NCBI GenBank assembly: GCA_964402505.1
Contig: CAYOCP010000008.1
Location: forward strand, 62,001-126,000
Source of the DNA: SLRI01 sp964402505
GTDB lineage: Bacteria > Pseudomonadota > Alphaproteobacteria > Geminicoccales > Geminicoccaceae
Reading direction: 5' to 3'
DNA: 64,000 bases
Positions 17,729-27,088 of this stretch are shown piece after piece (the first letter of the stretch is position 1; every line of letters starts with the position of its first letter). The translations under genes and the position numbers were made by a program. The notes under the pieces were generated by a model. The model had not been told where the DNA came from and ran no database searches. It saw only the letters and a program-made list of their open reading frames with translations.

Positions 17729-18720
17729 GCCGTCACCGCCTCGCCGCGCTCGCTGCCGCCTTCCTGATCGCCCTCGCCTGGGCGCCGGCGGCACCGCGGG
17801 CCCAAGGCCAGGACCAGCCCTTGCGGATCTCGGCGGGCGGCGTCACCGGGGTCTATTTCGCCCTCTCGAGCGCCTTCTGCCGGCTGCTCGAGCCCGACCT
17901 GGCCCTGCGCGTGCAGCGCTGCCAGGCCCTGACCAGCCCCGGCACGGTGAGCAACATCCGGCTGGTGCGGGCCGGTGCCGCCGATCTCGGCCTCGCCCAG
18001 GCGGGCCTGATCCGGTTCGCGGCCGAGGGCGCCGGCCCCTTCGAGGTCGATGGCGCCAATCCCACGCTGCGGGTCCTCTTCTCGACCGTGCTCGAGAAGC
18101 TGACCATCATCGCGGCACCCGGCCTCGACATCCAGACGGCCGGCCAGCTCATCGGCAAGACCGTGGATTTCGGCCCCTTCGGCTCGGGCAGCCGGGCGAC
18201 GGCCGAGCAGTACCTCGAGAGCCTCGGTCTCGACCGCCGGGACTTCCTGCCGGCCGCAACCCTGAGCAGCGCGCTCAATCCGCGCGCCCTCTGCCGCGGC
18301 GATGCCGACGCCTTCGTCTTCATCGCCGCCCAGCCCAACAGCGTCGTGCAGGAATCGATCGCCCGCTGCGGCGCCCGGATCGTGCCCGGCAACTCGGAGA
18401 ACATCGCGAGGTTCGCCGCGGAGCACGCCGATTACGTTCCGGCCGCGATTCCCGCCGACCTCTATTCCGGCCTCATCCGCGACGTTCCGACCTTCGGCGT
18501 GCGCGCCTTCGTCATCGCCGACGCCCGCCTGCCGGACGAGACGGCCTACCGCCTGACCAGGACCGTCTTCGAGAAGCTCGAGGAGCTGCGCCGGCTGCAC
18601 CTCGCCTTCGCCCATCTCGAGCCCGCCGACCTCCTGCGCCCCTGCCCCGGCGTGCCGTTTCATCCGGGAGCGCTGCGCTACCTCCGTGAAGCGGGGCTCA
18701 CCCCGCCCGCCTGCGACTGA
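17725..18720 (+). CDS. TAXI-type TRAP solute-binding protein (orphan)
   Basis: The 331-residue protein begins with a signal peptide ending near PRAQGQ. It continues with RISAGGVTGVYFALSSAFCRLL, typical of the TAXI family of TRAP periplasmic binding proteins. Later segments such as RAGAADLGLAQ and GSGSRATAEQ fit the ligand-binding lobes. TAXI proteins usually feed fused DctQM permeases, but none is encoded here. The gene starts inside the mlaA stop codon (ATGA), so the two are made together. It could bind a lipid-derived or dicarboxylate ligand, which is inference. Confidence 0.85.
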   Translation: MSRHRLAALAAAFLIALAWAPAAPRAQGQDQPLRISAGGVTGVYFALSSAFCRLLEPDLALRVQRCQALTSPGTVSNIRLVRAGAADLGLAQAGLIRFAAEGAGPFEVDGANPTLRVLFSTVLEKLTIIAAPGLDIQTAGQLIGKTVDFGPFGSGSRATAEQYLESLGLDRRDFLPAATLSSALNPRALCRGDADAFVFIAAQPNSVVQESIARCGARIVPGNSENIARFAAEHADYVPAAIPADLYSGLIRDVPTFGVRAFVIADARLPDETAYRLTRTVFEKLEELRRLHLAFAHLEPADLLRPCPGVPFHPGALRYLREAGLTPPACD

Positions 18721-18821
18721 GAGGCCGCGATTGTCGGTCGGCGCCCGGCCGGCTATCAGGGAGCAAGTCTCACGAAACCTCGCCGCCAGCGGCGGGCAAC
18801 GCCAGAAGAGGCCGACCGTCG

Positions 18822-19475
18822 ATGACCGATTTCACCGCCGCCCGCGCCAACATGGTCGAGAACCAGCTTCGCCCGTCCGACGTCGAGGACCGCCGCGTTC
18901 TGGACGCCTTCCTCGCGGTCCCGCGCGAGAGCTTCGTGCCGAAGCGGCTTCGCTCCGTGGCCTATAACGACGAGGACCTCGATCTCGGCAATGGCCGCCA
19001 CCTGATCGAGCCCCTGGTGCTCGGCCGCATGCTGCAGGTGGCCCAGCCCTCGATCGACGAGGTGGCCCTCGTCGTCGGCTGCGACACCGGCTACGCGGCG
19101 GCGATCCTCTCCAGCCTCGTGGCCACCGTCTTCCTGCTCGCCCCCGATGCCGAGGCGGCGGCGGCGATCGAGGCCGTGCTCGACGAGCTCGACTGCAACA
19201 ACGTCGTGGTCCAGCCCGGCCGCGCCGCCGACGGCCTGCCCGGCCAGGCGCCCTTCGACCTCGTTCTCCTCGCCGGCTCGGTGCCGTCGATGCCGCCGGC
19301 GCTCATCGCCCAGCTCGAGGAGGGCGGCCGTCTCGTCGGCGTCGTCCAACGCGGCCGCGCCGGCAAGCTCACGCTGCTCACCCGCATCGGCAACGCGCAC
19401 GGCACCTCCGCCCCCTACGACGCCTGGATCCCGCCCTTGCCGGAGCTGCAGCCGCAGGAGACGTTCGAGTTCTGA
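18822..19475 (+). CDS. Protein-L-isoaspartate O-methyltransferase-like protein
   Basis: The 217-residue protein follows the alphaproteobacterial PCMT-like family found upstream of tolC. The start MTDFTAARANMVENQLRPSD and FVPKRLRSVAYNDEDLDLG are characteristic. The SAM-binding motif is degenerate (VVGCDTGYAAAI in place of the usual GxGxGY), so methyltransferase activity is uncertain. The catalytic-region pattern GNGRHLIEPLV replaces the canonical one. It lies 71 bases before tolC on the same strand. Confidence 0.82.
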   Translation: MTDFTAARANMVENQLRPSDVEDRRVLDAFLAVPRESFVPKRLRSVAYNDEDLDLGNGRHLIEPLVLGRMLQVAQPSIDEVALVVGCDTGYAAAILSSLVATVFLLAPDAEAAAAIEAVLDELDCNNVVVQPGRAADGLPGQAPFDLVLLAGSVPSMPPALIAQLEEGGRLVGVVQRGRAGKLTLLTRIGNAHGTSAPYDAWIPPLPELQPQETFEF

Positions 19476-19546
19476 GCGACCATCGCGTAGGTTGAAACTT
19501 TTCGATCCGGCTAGCCAAAAAAGATAAGGCGTGCTAGCGCTCCCGC

Positions 19547-20971
19547 ATGCGCCCCCATCGCCTGATCCAGGTTCTCCTGATCGCCCTGCCCCCGGTCCTC
19601 GCACCCGTCCCGGGGTCGGCGGCGGTGACCTTGCCGACGGCGCTGAGCAAGACCTATCTCGAGAATCCCGCCCTGGTCGCCGCGCGGGCCGGGCTCAGGG
19701 CCGCCGACGAGGGCGTGCCGATCGCCCGCTCCAGCCGGCGGCCCAGGCTCGCCGCGACCACCGAGGCGTCGCTCGGGCTGCAGGAATCGAACCGCGGCAG
19801 CCGCTCCGTCTCGACCTTCCGCCAGGCGCTCGGCCTCGAGCAGCCGCTCTACACGGGCGGCGAGGCCACGGCGCGGATCGGTCGCGCGGAGGCGGTGGTC
19901 CAGGCCGAGCGGGCACGGCTCGAGGCGGTCGAGCAGGAGGTCCTGCTCGCCGCCATCGAGGCCTTCACCCTGGTGCTGCAGGCGCAGCGCGTGCTCGAGC
20001 TGACACTCGGCAACGAGACGCGGCTCGCCCGCCAGCTCGAGGCGGTGCAGCGCCGCTACCGCTTCGGCGAGCTGACCCAAACCGATGTCGCCCAGGCGGA
20101 AACGCGCTACGCCCGGGGCATCGCCGAGCGTGAGGCGGCGGCGGGCGCCCTCGAGACCGCTGGTGCCGCCTATCAGAAGGTCATCGGCGACCCGCCCGGC
20201 ACCCTGATCGAGCCCGGCATGCCGAACGACCTGCCGCTCGACGAAGCCGAGGCCCAAAATCGCGTCGAGGCCAATCCCGAGGTGCGCGCCGCCGCCTTCG
20301 GCGTGAGCGTGGCGCGCCGCGAGGTGGACGTGGCGCTTTCGGCGCTCAAGCCGCGCCTCAAGCTCCGGGGCGAAGCCAGCTATGTCGACGAGCCGAGCGG
20401 CCGCTACGATTGGCAGAGCGATTTCTCCATCGGCGCCGTCCTGTCGATTCCGCTCTACCAGGGTGGCGGTGAGTACGCACGTATTCGTCAGACCCGGCAG
20501 CACTTGACGGAAGGGCGCTACACCCTCGAAAGCGCTCGTCGTGACGCGCGCGAGGACATTTCGGCGGCCTGGCAGGACCTGCTCACCGCCCGCGCCCGCG
20601 GCCGGTCCCTCCTCCGGCAGGTGGAATCGGCGAGGCTGGCGCTGGACGGGGTGCGGCAGGAATCGCTGGTCGGGGCCCGCACCATCCTCGACGTGCTGGA
20701 CGCCGAGCAGGAGCTGTTCGACGCCGAGGCGGCGGCGGCGGCGGCGGCCCGGGACGCCATCGTCGCCGCCTATCGGCTCAAGGCCGGCATGGGCGAGCTC
20801 ACCGCCACGGCCCTCGACCTCGAGGCCGTGCCGTACGATCCGGCGAGCTATTACGAGGAGGTGCGCGGCGCCTGGTTCGGCACGGGGATCGCCACCGAAA
20901 GGGAGCCCGAGGCCGGCCCCGATGCCGAAGCGGTCGCACCGGCGGAAGCTCCGGGCCCGGGCGGCGGTTGA
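19547..20971 (+). CDS. tolC: TolC family outer-membrane efflux protein
   Basis: The 474-residue protein has a signal peptide (cleavage near GSAA) and the duplicated TolC structure. Each half has a long helical hairpin (about 90-215 and 300-420), with the conserved strands FRQALGLEQPLYTGGEA and GAVLSIPLYQGGGEYARIRQ. It forms the trimeric outer-membrane channel for type I secretion and efflux pumps. The C-terminal tail is Glu/Ala/Pro-rich. The pcm-tolC-popZ-valS order is typical of alphaproteobacteria. Confidence 0.92.
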   Translation: MRPHRLIQVLLIALPPVLAPVPGSAAVTLPTALSKTYLENPALVAARAGLRAADEGVPIARSSRRPRLAATTEASLGLQESNRGSRSVSTFRQALGLEQPLYTGGEATARIGRAEAVVQAERARLEAVEQEVLLAAIEAFTLVLQAQRVLELTLGNETRLARQLEAVQRRYRFGELTQTDVAQAETRYARGIAEREAAAGALETAGAAYQKVIGDPPGTLIEPGMPNDLPLDEAEAQNRVEANPEVRAAAFGVSVARREVDVALSALKPRLKLRGEASYVDEPSGRYDWQSDFSIGAVLSIPLYQGGGEYARIRQTRQHLTEGRYTLESARRDAREDISAAWQDLLTARARGRSLLRQVESARLALDGVRQESLVGARTILDVLDAEQELFDAEAAAAAAARDAIVAAYRLKAGMGELTATALDLEAVPYDPASYYEEVRGAWFGTGIATEREPEAGPDAEAVAPAEAPGPGGG

Positions 20972-21058
20972 GGTTCATGGAACATTAAGGATGTGTCGGG
21001 CATATGGTCGGGCATGTCGGCAGAGTGACGACAGGGACATTTAATCGGGTTGAATGGC

Positions 21059-21637
21059 ATGAGCACCGACAAGCACGACCAGGAGCCGTCGATGGAGGAA
21101 ATCCTCTCCTCGATCCGGCGGATCATCGCCGACGATCAGGACGAGGATTCCGCGGCACGCAAGCCGGAGGGCGATCCCGCCAAGGGCAAGGCGGCCAAGT
21201 CGCCGCCCGCGGCCCCCGCCGCCGACCCCGCCGAGGACGACGACCTGGAGCTCACCGAGGTGGTCGGGTCGGGCGGGGCCCAGCCGGAACCCGCGCTCGA
21301 GGCCGATGACGTCTCGCTCGAGGCGGACGAGGAGGCGGCACCGGCGGCCACGCCGCCCAAAGCGGACGCGCCGAGGCCCGAGCCGTCGGCCGAGGCGCTG
21401 CTCTCGGCGCCGACCGCCGCCGCCAGCGCCAGCGCTTTCGCGCGCCTGGCCAAGGCCGCGGCCAGCGGCGAGCAGCCGGCCGCGCGCGGCATCGGCGACA
21501 AGACCATCGAGACCTTCCTCACCGAGCTCATGAGGCCCATGCTCAAGGATTGGCTGGACCAGAATCTCGAGCGCATCGTCGAGCGGGTGGTGGAGCAGGA
21601 GGTGAAGAAGCTGGCCCGGCGCGCCGAGCTGATGTGA
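21059..21637 (+). CDS. popZ: PopZ-like polar organizing protein (DUF2497)
   Basis: The 192-residue protein has the three-part PopZ plan. The N-terminal helix (QEPSMEEILSSIRRIIADD) recruits clients. A long acidic Pro/Ala/Glu linker (about 30-120) follows, and then the C-terminal oligomerisation helices (TIETFLTELMRPMLKDWLDQ ... ERIVERVVEQEV). In Caulobacter it forms the polar matrix that holds ParB-parS and cell-cycle kinases. The ATG at 21059 is used; a TTG nine bases upstream is the alternative. It lies directly upstream of valS, as in many alphaproteobacteria. Confidence 0.92.
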   Translation: MSTDKHDQEPSMEEILSSIRRIIADDQDEDSAARKPEGDPAKGKAAKSPPAAPAADPAEDDDLELTEVVGSGGAQPEPALEADDVSLEADEEAAPAATPPKADAPRPEPSAEALLSAPTAAASASAFARLAKAAASGEQPAARGIGDKTIETFLTELMRPMLKDWLDQNLERIVERVVEQEVKKLARRAELM

Positions 21638-21821
21638 TCACCCTTCCAGCACTGCCCGGCCGCCACGCCGCGCCACCCTGCCGCCTTGTCCGCAAGGGCG
21701 GCTTCGCCTAGATCCCCCTTCCGACAGCCCGGGCGACACGGCCGGTCGAGCATCCCGGCCGACCCCAAGCGCCGGTCACGGCCGCATTCGGGCCCCGAGA
21801 CGCGAGAGGTGGGCTCCGGCC

Positions 21822-24473
21822 ATGCTGGACAAGAGCTTCGACGCGGCCACTGCCGAGCCGCGCATCTATGCCGCCTGGGAGGCGAGCGGCGCCTTCGTGC
21901 CGCCGCCGAAGGCGGGCACGGGCGAGCCCTTCGTCATCATGATGCCGCCGCCCAACGTCACCGGCAGCCTGCATATCGGCCACGCCCTCGACCAGACCAT
22001 CCAGGACGCGCTGACCCGCTACCACCGTATGCGCGGCCGGCCGACCTTGTGGCAGCCCGGCACCGACCATGCGGGCATCGCCACGCAGATGATGGTCGAG
22101 CGCAAGCTCAGGGCCGAGGGCAAGGAGCGCCGCGACATCGGCCGCGACGCCTTCATCGCCGAATGCTGGGCGTGGAAGGAGGCGAGCCACGGCCACATCA
22201 AGGGCCAGCTCGAGCGGCTCGGCGCCTCGCCCGACTGGAGCCGCGAGCGCTTCACCATGGACGAGAGCCTGTCCCGGGCCGTCACCCGCGCCTTCGTCCG
22301 GCTCTACGACGAAGGGCTGATCTACAAGGACAAGCGGCTGGTCAACTGGGACGTGCAGCTGCAGACGGCCGTCTCCGACCTCGAGACCCAGCCGGTCGAG
22401 GTCGAGGGCCATCTCTGGCATCTGGACTACCCGCTGGAAGGCGACGATGATCGCGTCCTCACCGTCGCCACCACCCGGCCCGAGACCATGCTCGGCGACA
22501 CCGCCGTCGCCGTCCATCCCGACGACGAGCGCTACCGGAACCTGATCGGCCGCCATCTCGTCCTGCCGCTCGTCGGTCGCCGCATTCCGATCGTCGCCGA
22601 CGCGCATTCGGACCCCGAGAAGGGCACGGGTGCCGTCAAGATCACACCGGCGCACGACTTCAACGATTTCGAGGTCGGCCGCCGCCACGGCCTCGAGGCG
22701 ATCGCCATCATGGACGCCACCGGCCGGCTCAACGACAAGGTGCCCGAGCCCTATCGGGGCCTCGACCGCTTCGAGGCCAGAAAGCGCGTCATTGCCGACC
22801 TCGAGAAGGAAGGGCGCCTCGCCAGGGTCGAGAGGCACCGCCACACCGTGCCGCACGGCGACCGCTCCGGCACGCCGCTCGAGCCCTACCTCACCGACCA
22901 GTGGTATTGCGACGCCGCGACCCTGGCGAAGCCCGCCATCGAGGCGGTCGAGAGCGGCCGCGCCGTCTTCGTCCCGTCGCAATGGCAGGCGACCTATTTC
23001 GAGTGGATGCGCAACATCCAGCCCTGGTGCATCAGCCGCCAGCTCTGGTGGGGCCACCGCATCCCCGCCTGGTACGGCCCGGACGGCCGCATTCTCGTCG
23101 CCGAGACGGCAGCCGAAGCCGAGGCGGCGGCCCTCGCCCATTACGGCGAGAAGGTCGAGCTCGTCCAGGATCCGGACGTCCTCGACACCTGGTTCTCGTC
23201 GGGCCTGTGGCCCTTCTCGACGCTGGGCTGGCCCGAAAGGACGCCGGATCTCGACCGCTTCTACCCCGGCACGGTCCTCGTCACCGGCTTCGACATCATC
23301 TTCTTCTGGGTCGCCCGGATGATGATGCAGGGCCTGCACTTCATGGGCGAGGTGCCGTTCCGCACGGTCTACATCCATGGCCTCGTGCGCGACGAGAAGG
23401 GCCAGAAGATGTCGAAGACGCGGGGCAACGTCGTCGATCCCCTGGATCTCGTCGACCGCTACGGCGCCGACGCGCTCCGCCTCTCGCTGCTCGCCGGCAC
23501 GGCGCACGGCCGGGACATCCGCTTCGGGGCTTCGAGGGTCGAGGGCTACCGCAACTTCACGACCAAGCTCTGGAACGCCGCCCGCTTCGCCGAGCTCAAC
23601 GAGGCGAGGCTGGAGCCGGATTTCGACCCCGCCCTGGCGACGCTCACGCTCAACCGCTGGATCGTGGGTGCCACCGCCAGGGCCGCCCTCGAGACCACCG
23701 CGGCCCTCGAGGCCTTCCGCTTCAACGACGCCGCGACCGGCCTCTACCATTTCGTCTGGGACGAGGTCTGCGACTGGTACATCGAGCTGGCGAAGCCTCT
23801 CCTCTCCGGCGACGACGAAAGGGCGAGGGAGGAGACGCGGGCGACCCTCGCCTGGGTGCTTCGGCAGATCCTCCACCTCCTCCACCCCTTCGCCCCCTTC
23901 GTCACCGAGGCGCTCTGGCAGGACCTTTTCGCAGCACCGGGCGGCATGCTGATCGAGGCCTCCTGGCCCGAGCTCGACACGCAAGCCCTCCAGGATCCGG
24001 CCGCCATGGCCGAGATCGACTGGCTGATCCGCCTCGTCGGCGCCATCCGCGCCGCCCGCAACGAGGTCAACGTGCCGGCCGGAGCGAAGCTCGAGCTTCG
24101 GGTCCGGGACGCGGGCCCGGCGACGCTGGAGCGGCTGGCCCTCCACGACGAGGCGCTTCGCCGCCTCGCCCGGCTCGCCACGATCGAGCCCGGGGCCACC
24201 GGCGCTTCCGGCAAGAGCCTGCAGCTCGTCGTCGACGAGGCCACCTTCGTGCTGCCGGTCGGCGAGGTCGTCGATCTCGAGGTCGAGCGCCGCCGGCTCG
24301 CCCGCGAGATGGAGAAGCTGCGAAGCGAGGCCAGGAAGCTCGAGGGCAAGCTCGCCAACGAGACCTTCCTCGCCCGTGCCCCCGCCGAGGTCGTCGAGGA
24401 GCAGCGCGAGCGCCTGGCCGAGACCGAGGCCACCCGTGCGCGGCTCGCCGCCGCCCTCGCCCGCATCGCCTGA
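21822..24473 (+). CDS. valS: Valyl-tRNA synthetase
   Basis: The 883-residue class-I synthetase shows HIGH at 51-54 (GSLHIGHALDQ), the editing domain, WCISRQLWWGHRIPAW, and the KMSKT loop near 529-533. It ends in a C-terminal coiled coil (ERRRLAREMEKLRSEARKLE) that contacts tRNA. It charges tRNA-Val in the cytoplasm and clears mischarged threonine. The length is normal. The 184-base gap after popZ may hold its own promoter; no leader element was seen. Confidence 0.97.
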   Translation: MLDKSFDAATAEPRIYAAWEASGAFVPPPKAGTGEPFVIMMPPPNVTGSLHIGHALDQTIQDALTRYHRMRGRPTLWQPGTDHAGIATQMMVERKLRAEGKERRDIGRDAFIAECWAWKEASHGHIKGQLERLGASPDWSRERFTMDESLSRAVTRAFVRLYDEGLIYKDKRLVNWDVQLQTAVSDLETQPVEVEGHLWHLDYPLEGDDDRVLTVATTRPETMLGDTAVAVHPDDERYRNLIGRHLVLPLVGRRIPIVADAHSDPEKGTGAVKITPAHDFNDFEVGRRHGLEAIAIMDATGRLNDKVPEPYRGLDRFEARKRVIADLEKEGRLARVERHRHTVPHGDRSGTPLEPYLTDQWYCDAATLAKPAIEAVESGRAVFVPSQWQATYFEWMRNIQPWCISRQLWWGHRIPAWYGPDGRILVAETAAEAEAAALAHYGEKVELVQDPDVLDTWFSSGLWPFSTLGWPERTPDLDRFYPGTVLVTGFDIIFFWVARMMMQGLHFMGEVPFRTVYIHGLVRDEKGQKMSKTRGNVVDPLDLVDRYGADALRLSLLAGTAHGRDIRFGASRVEGYRNFTTKLWNAARFAELNEARLEPDFDPALATLTLNRWIVGATARAALETTAALEAFRFNDAATGLYHFVWDEVCDWYIELAKPLLSGDDERAREETRATLAWVLRQILHLLHPFAPFVTEALWQDLFAAPGGMLIEASWPELDTQALQDPAAMAEIDWLIRLVGAIRAARNEVNVPAGAKLELRVRDAGPATLERLALHDEALRRLARLATIEPGATGASGKSLQLVVDEATFVLPVGEVVDLEVERRRLAREMEKLRSEARKLEGKLANETFLARAPAEVVEEQRERLAETEATRARLAAALARIA

Positions 24474-24491
24474 TCGGAGGACCTGCACCCC

Positions 24492-25889
24492 ATGCTCGAC
24501 TGCTTCGCCCGCGAAGCCGGCGCCAAGGCCCTGCCGGTCAGGCTCATCGCGCTCGCCGACTTCACCGCCTGGCGCGAGGCGGCCGCCCCCGCCGCCCGCG
24601 CCTGGCTCGAAGCGACGGGCTTTCGTCCCGAGCGCCGCCGGCTAGCGCTCCTGCCCGACGGCAAGGGCGAAATCGAGAACGCCCTTTTCATCCTGGACGG
24701 CCCGGCTACGGCCGCCGATGCCGCGGCCCTCGCCACGGCCCTGCCGGCCGGCGATCGACCCTGGCGCGTCGACGACCCGAAGCGCCTGCTCGATGGTTTC
24801 GACCTGCATTACGGCTGGGCGCTCGCCGGCTACCGCTTCGATCGCTACGCCACCGGCGAGACCGGCAGCGAGAGGACGGCGCGCCTCGCCAGCGACGACG
24901 CGCCCGCAGCGGAGCGGGCCGGCGAGCTGGCGCGCTCGGTCTTCCTCGCCCGCGACCTCGTCAACACGCCGGCCAACGACCTCGGTCCAGCCGAGCTCGA
25001 GGCGGCGATCCGTGCCGTGGCCGAGGCGTTCGGCGCGACCTGCACCAGCATCGAGGGCGATGCCCTTCTCGGTGCCGGCTATCCCCTGATCCACGCCGTC
25101 GGGCGGGCCAGCAGCCGCGCGCCCCGGCTCGTCGATCTGCGCTGGGGACCGGTTGACGCGCCGAAGCTCACCCTGGTCGGCAAGGGGGTCTGCTTCGATT
25201 CGGGCGGGCTCGACATCAAGCCCGCGACCGGCATGCGGCTGATGAAGAAGGACATGGGCGGGGCCGCCTCGATGACCGGCCTCGCCCGCATGGTCATGGC
25301 GGCCGGGCTCGAGGTGCGGCTGCGCCTCCTCGTCCCGGCGGTCGAGAACAGCATCGCCGGCGCCGCCTTTCGCCCGGGCGACGTGCTACCGAGCCGAAAG
25401 GGCCTCACCGTCGAGATCGGCAACACCGACGCCGAGGGCCGGCTGATCCTCGCCGACGCGCTCGCCGAGGCCGATCGCGAGACGCCCGACCTCCTCCTCG
25501 ATGCCGCCACGCTGACCGGTGCCGCGCGCGTCGCGGTCGGCACCGACCTGCCGGCGCTCTTCACCGCCGACGAGGCGCTCGCCGCCGATCTGCTCCGGGC
25601 CGGCATCGACGTGGACGAGCCGCTCTGGCGCCTGCCGCTTCATCCGGGCTACCGCGACCTTCTGAAGAGCCCGATCGCCGATCTCTCGAGCACCGGCAGC
25701 AAGCCCTATGCGGGGGCGATCACGGCCGCCCTCTTCCTCGAGCGCTTCGTCGAGCCCCGGACATCCTGGGCGCATCTCGACATCTTCGCCTGGAACGAGG
25801 AGGCCCGTCCCGGCCGGACCAAGGGGGGCGACGCCACGGCGCTGCGTGCCCTCTTCACCCTGCTCGAGCGCCGCTTCTCGAAGAGCTGA
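24492..25889 (+). CDS. Leucyl aminopeptidase family protein (M17)
   Basis: The 465-residue enzyme has the M17 signature NTDAEGRLILADAL and the metal-site segment GKGVCFDSGGLDIKPATGM. DMGGAASM and an active-site Arg region lie in between. The di-zinc enzyme removes N-terminal residues from peptides in the cytoplasm. The N-terminal 150 residues are a divergent substrate-binding domain. It lies 18 bases after valS and six bases before the thioesterase gene, so an operon is likely. The DNA-binding role of E. coli PepA cannot be assumed. Confidence 0.93.
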   Translation: MLDCFAREAGAKALPVRLIALADFTAWREAAAPAARAWLEATGFRPERRRLALLPDGKGEIENALFILDGPATAADAAALATALPAGDRPWRVDDPKRLLDGFDLHYGWALAGYRFDRYATGETGSERTARLASDDAPAAERAGELARSVFLARDLVNTPANDLGPAELEAAIRAVAEAFGATCTSIEGDALLGAGYPLIHAVGRASSRAPRLVDLRWGPVDAPKLTLVGKGVCFDSGGLDIKPATGMRLMKKDMGGAASMTGLARMVMAAGLEVRLRLLVPAVENSIAGAAFRPGDVLPSRKGLTVEIGNTDAEGRLILADALAEADRETPDLLLDAATLTGAARVAVGTDLPALFTADEALAADLLRAGIDVDEPLWRLPLHPGYRDLLKSPIADLSSTGSKPYAGAITAALFLERFVEPRTSWAHLDIFAWNEEARPGRTKGGDATALRALFTLLERRFSKS

Positions 25890-25894
25890 GCCCC

Positions 25895-26341
25895 ATGTCG
25901 AGCCACGACCGGCCGCCGCCGCCGAGCCGCGACGTCTTTCCCTTCTTCGCCACCATCACCACGCGCTGGGCCGACAACGACGTCTACGGCCACGCCAACA
26001 ACGTGATCTACTACAGCTATTTCGACACGGCCATAGCCGGGCTCCTGGTCGGCCGGGCCGGGCTCGACCCGGCCACGAGCCCCATCATCGGCCTCGCGGT
26101 CGAGAACGGCTGCCGCTTCCACAGCTCGATCGGCTTCCCGGACACCGTCCATGCCGGGGTCGGCGTCGCCACCATCGGCAACTCCTCGGTGCGCTACCGG
26201 ATCGGCATCTTCAGGAACGACGAGAGCATCGCCGCGGCGGACGGCACCTTCGTCCATGTGTTCGTCGACCGTCTGAGCCAGCGGCCGAGGCCGATTCCGC
26301 CGCGGATCCGCGAGGTGCTCCTGACCTGCCGCATGGATTGA
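25895..26341 (+). CDS. Acyl-CoA thioesterase (4HBT hot-dog fold)
   Basis: The 148-residue protein has the 4-hydroxybenzoyl-CoA thioesterase signature. The key stretch TTRWADNDVYGHANNVIYYSY includes the catalytic Asp and the helix-starting Asn. The remaining strands form one hot-dog domain. It hydrolyses acyl-CoA; the chain specificity is unknown. It begins five bases after the aminopeptidase stop. Confidence 0.9.
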   Translation: MSSHDRPPPPSRDVFPFFATITTRWADNDVYGHANNVIYYSYFDTAIAGLLVGRAGLDPATSPIIGLAVENGCRFHSSIGFPDTVHAGVGVATIGNSSVRYRIGIFRNDESIAAADGTFVHVFVDRLSQRPRPIPPRIREVLLTCRMD

Positions 26342-26421
26342 GCGGCCTTGAGAGCGGATCAGCTTGCACGCCGCCCGCTGATCGCGTAGCAGATGGCGGA
26401 GTTGCAAGAGGAGCGCTGGTC

Positions 26422-26913
26422 TTGGGCGAGCGGACGCGCGTTCGGATCAATCTGGCTCAGGCCGAGATCGAGATCGAGGGCAGCGAGGGCTTCGTCGAGA
26501 GCTACCGCCCGAGGCTCGAGGCCCTGCTCGACCGCCTGCCGCGCGAGCCCGTGCCGGAAAGGGCACCGGTCGCCGATGCCGCCCCGCCCGCCATGTCGGC
26601 CACGGTCACACGCGCCGAGCTCGGTCCCTTCGGCGAGTTCCTCCACCATCTCCCCACCGGCGCGACCGAGGTGGACCGGATGCTGGCCGCCGGCTACTAC
26701 CTTCAGCAGCTCGCGGCCGACGAGAGCTTCGCCACGGGCGATGCCAACCGGCGGCTCGCCGAGCACGGCATCAAGATCGGCAACCCGTCGCAATGCGTGC
26801 GCCAGTCGCTCACCGCGCGGCGCGTCTTCGCCGTCTCCCGCGGCCGCTTTCGGGTGTCGCAGTCCGGCCGCGCCTATCTCCGCCAGCTCACCAATGGTGC
26901 CGTACCCGAGTGA
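26422..26913 (+). CDS. Hypothetical protein with C-terminal winged-helix-like region
   Basis: No family is recognised. The 163-residue product starts at TTG 26422, supported by AGAGGAG at 26407-26413, eight bases upstream. The first half begins with a beta-strand pattern (RVRINLAQAEIEIEGSEGFV), then a Pro/Ala linker. The second half (from about 85) has several helices and ends with a segment resembling a winged helix (NRRLAEHGIKIGNPSQCVRQ, then ARRVFAVSRGRFRVS). DNA or RNA binding is possible but unproven. The gene is downstream of the thioesterase gene on the same strand. Confidence 0.55.
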   Translation: MGERTRVRINLAQAEIEIEGSEGFVESYRPRLEALLDRLPREPVPERAPVADAAPPAMSATVTRAELGPFGEFLHHLPTGATEVDRMLAAGYYLQQLAADESFATGDANRRLAEHGIKIGNPSQCVRQSLTARRVFAVSRGRFRVSQSGRAYLRQLTNGAVPE

Positions 26914-27023
26914 GCAATGGGCGAGCTTCGAGGTTTGGAGTGTCGAGGACCGCTTGACGCGGGACACCGGCCCGGCTAGGCGAAAACCATGATGCGTATC
27001 CGTCAGGTGATTCGAATTAGGCG

Positions 27024-27046
27024 CCCGGTCTCGCTCTGAGGCCGGG
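27024..27046 (+). terminator. Nine-bp GC hairpin after the 26422 gene, no T tract
   Basis: CCCGGTCTC and GAGGCCGGG pair over nine positions (one G-T) around the loop GCTCT. There is no run of T after it, so it is not a classical intrinsic terminator. It could still end or process the 26422 transcript, or lie in the leader of the 27089 gene. Confidence 0.35.
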
Positions 27047-27088
27047 TCAGCGACCTTCGTCGTCCGTCACCTGTCGAAAGCCATCGTC

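Noticed and set aside
19492..19530. A sigma-70 promoter before tolC (TTGAAA ... GATAAG)
   Set aside because: The two boxes are about 25 bases apart, too far for a normal promoter.
21708..24488. A 926-residue open frame antisense to valS
   Set aside because: It is a shadow of GC-rich codon use; the translation is low-complexity with no motif, while the plus strand encodes complete ValS.
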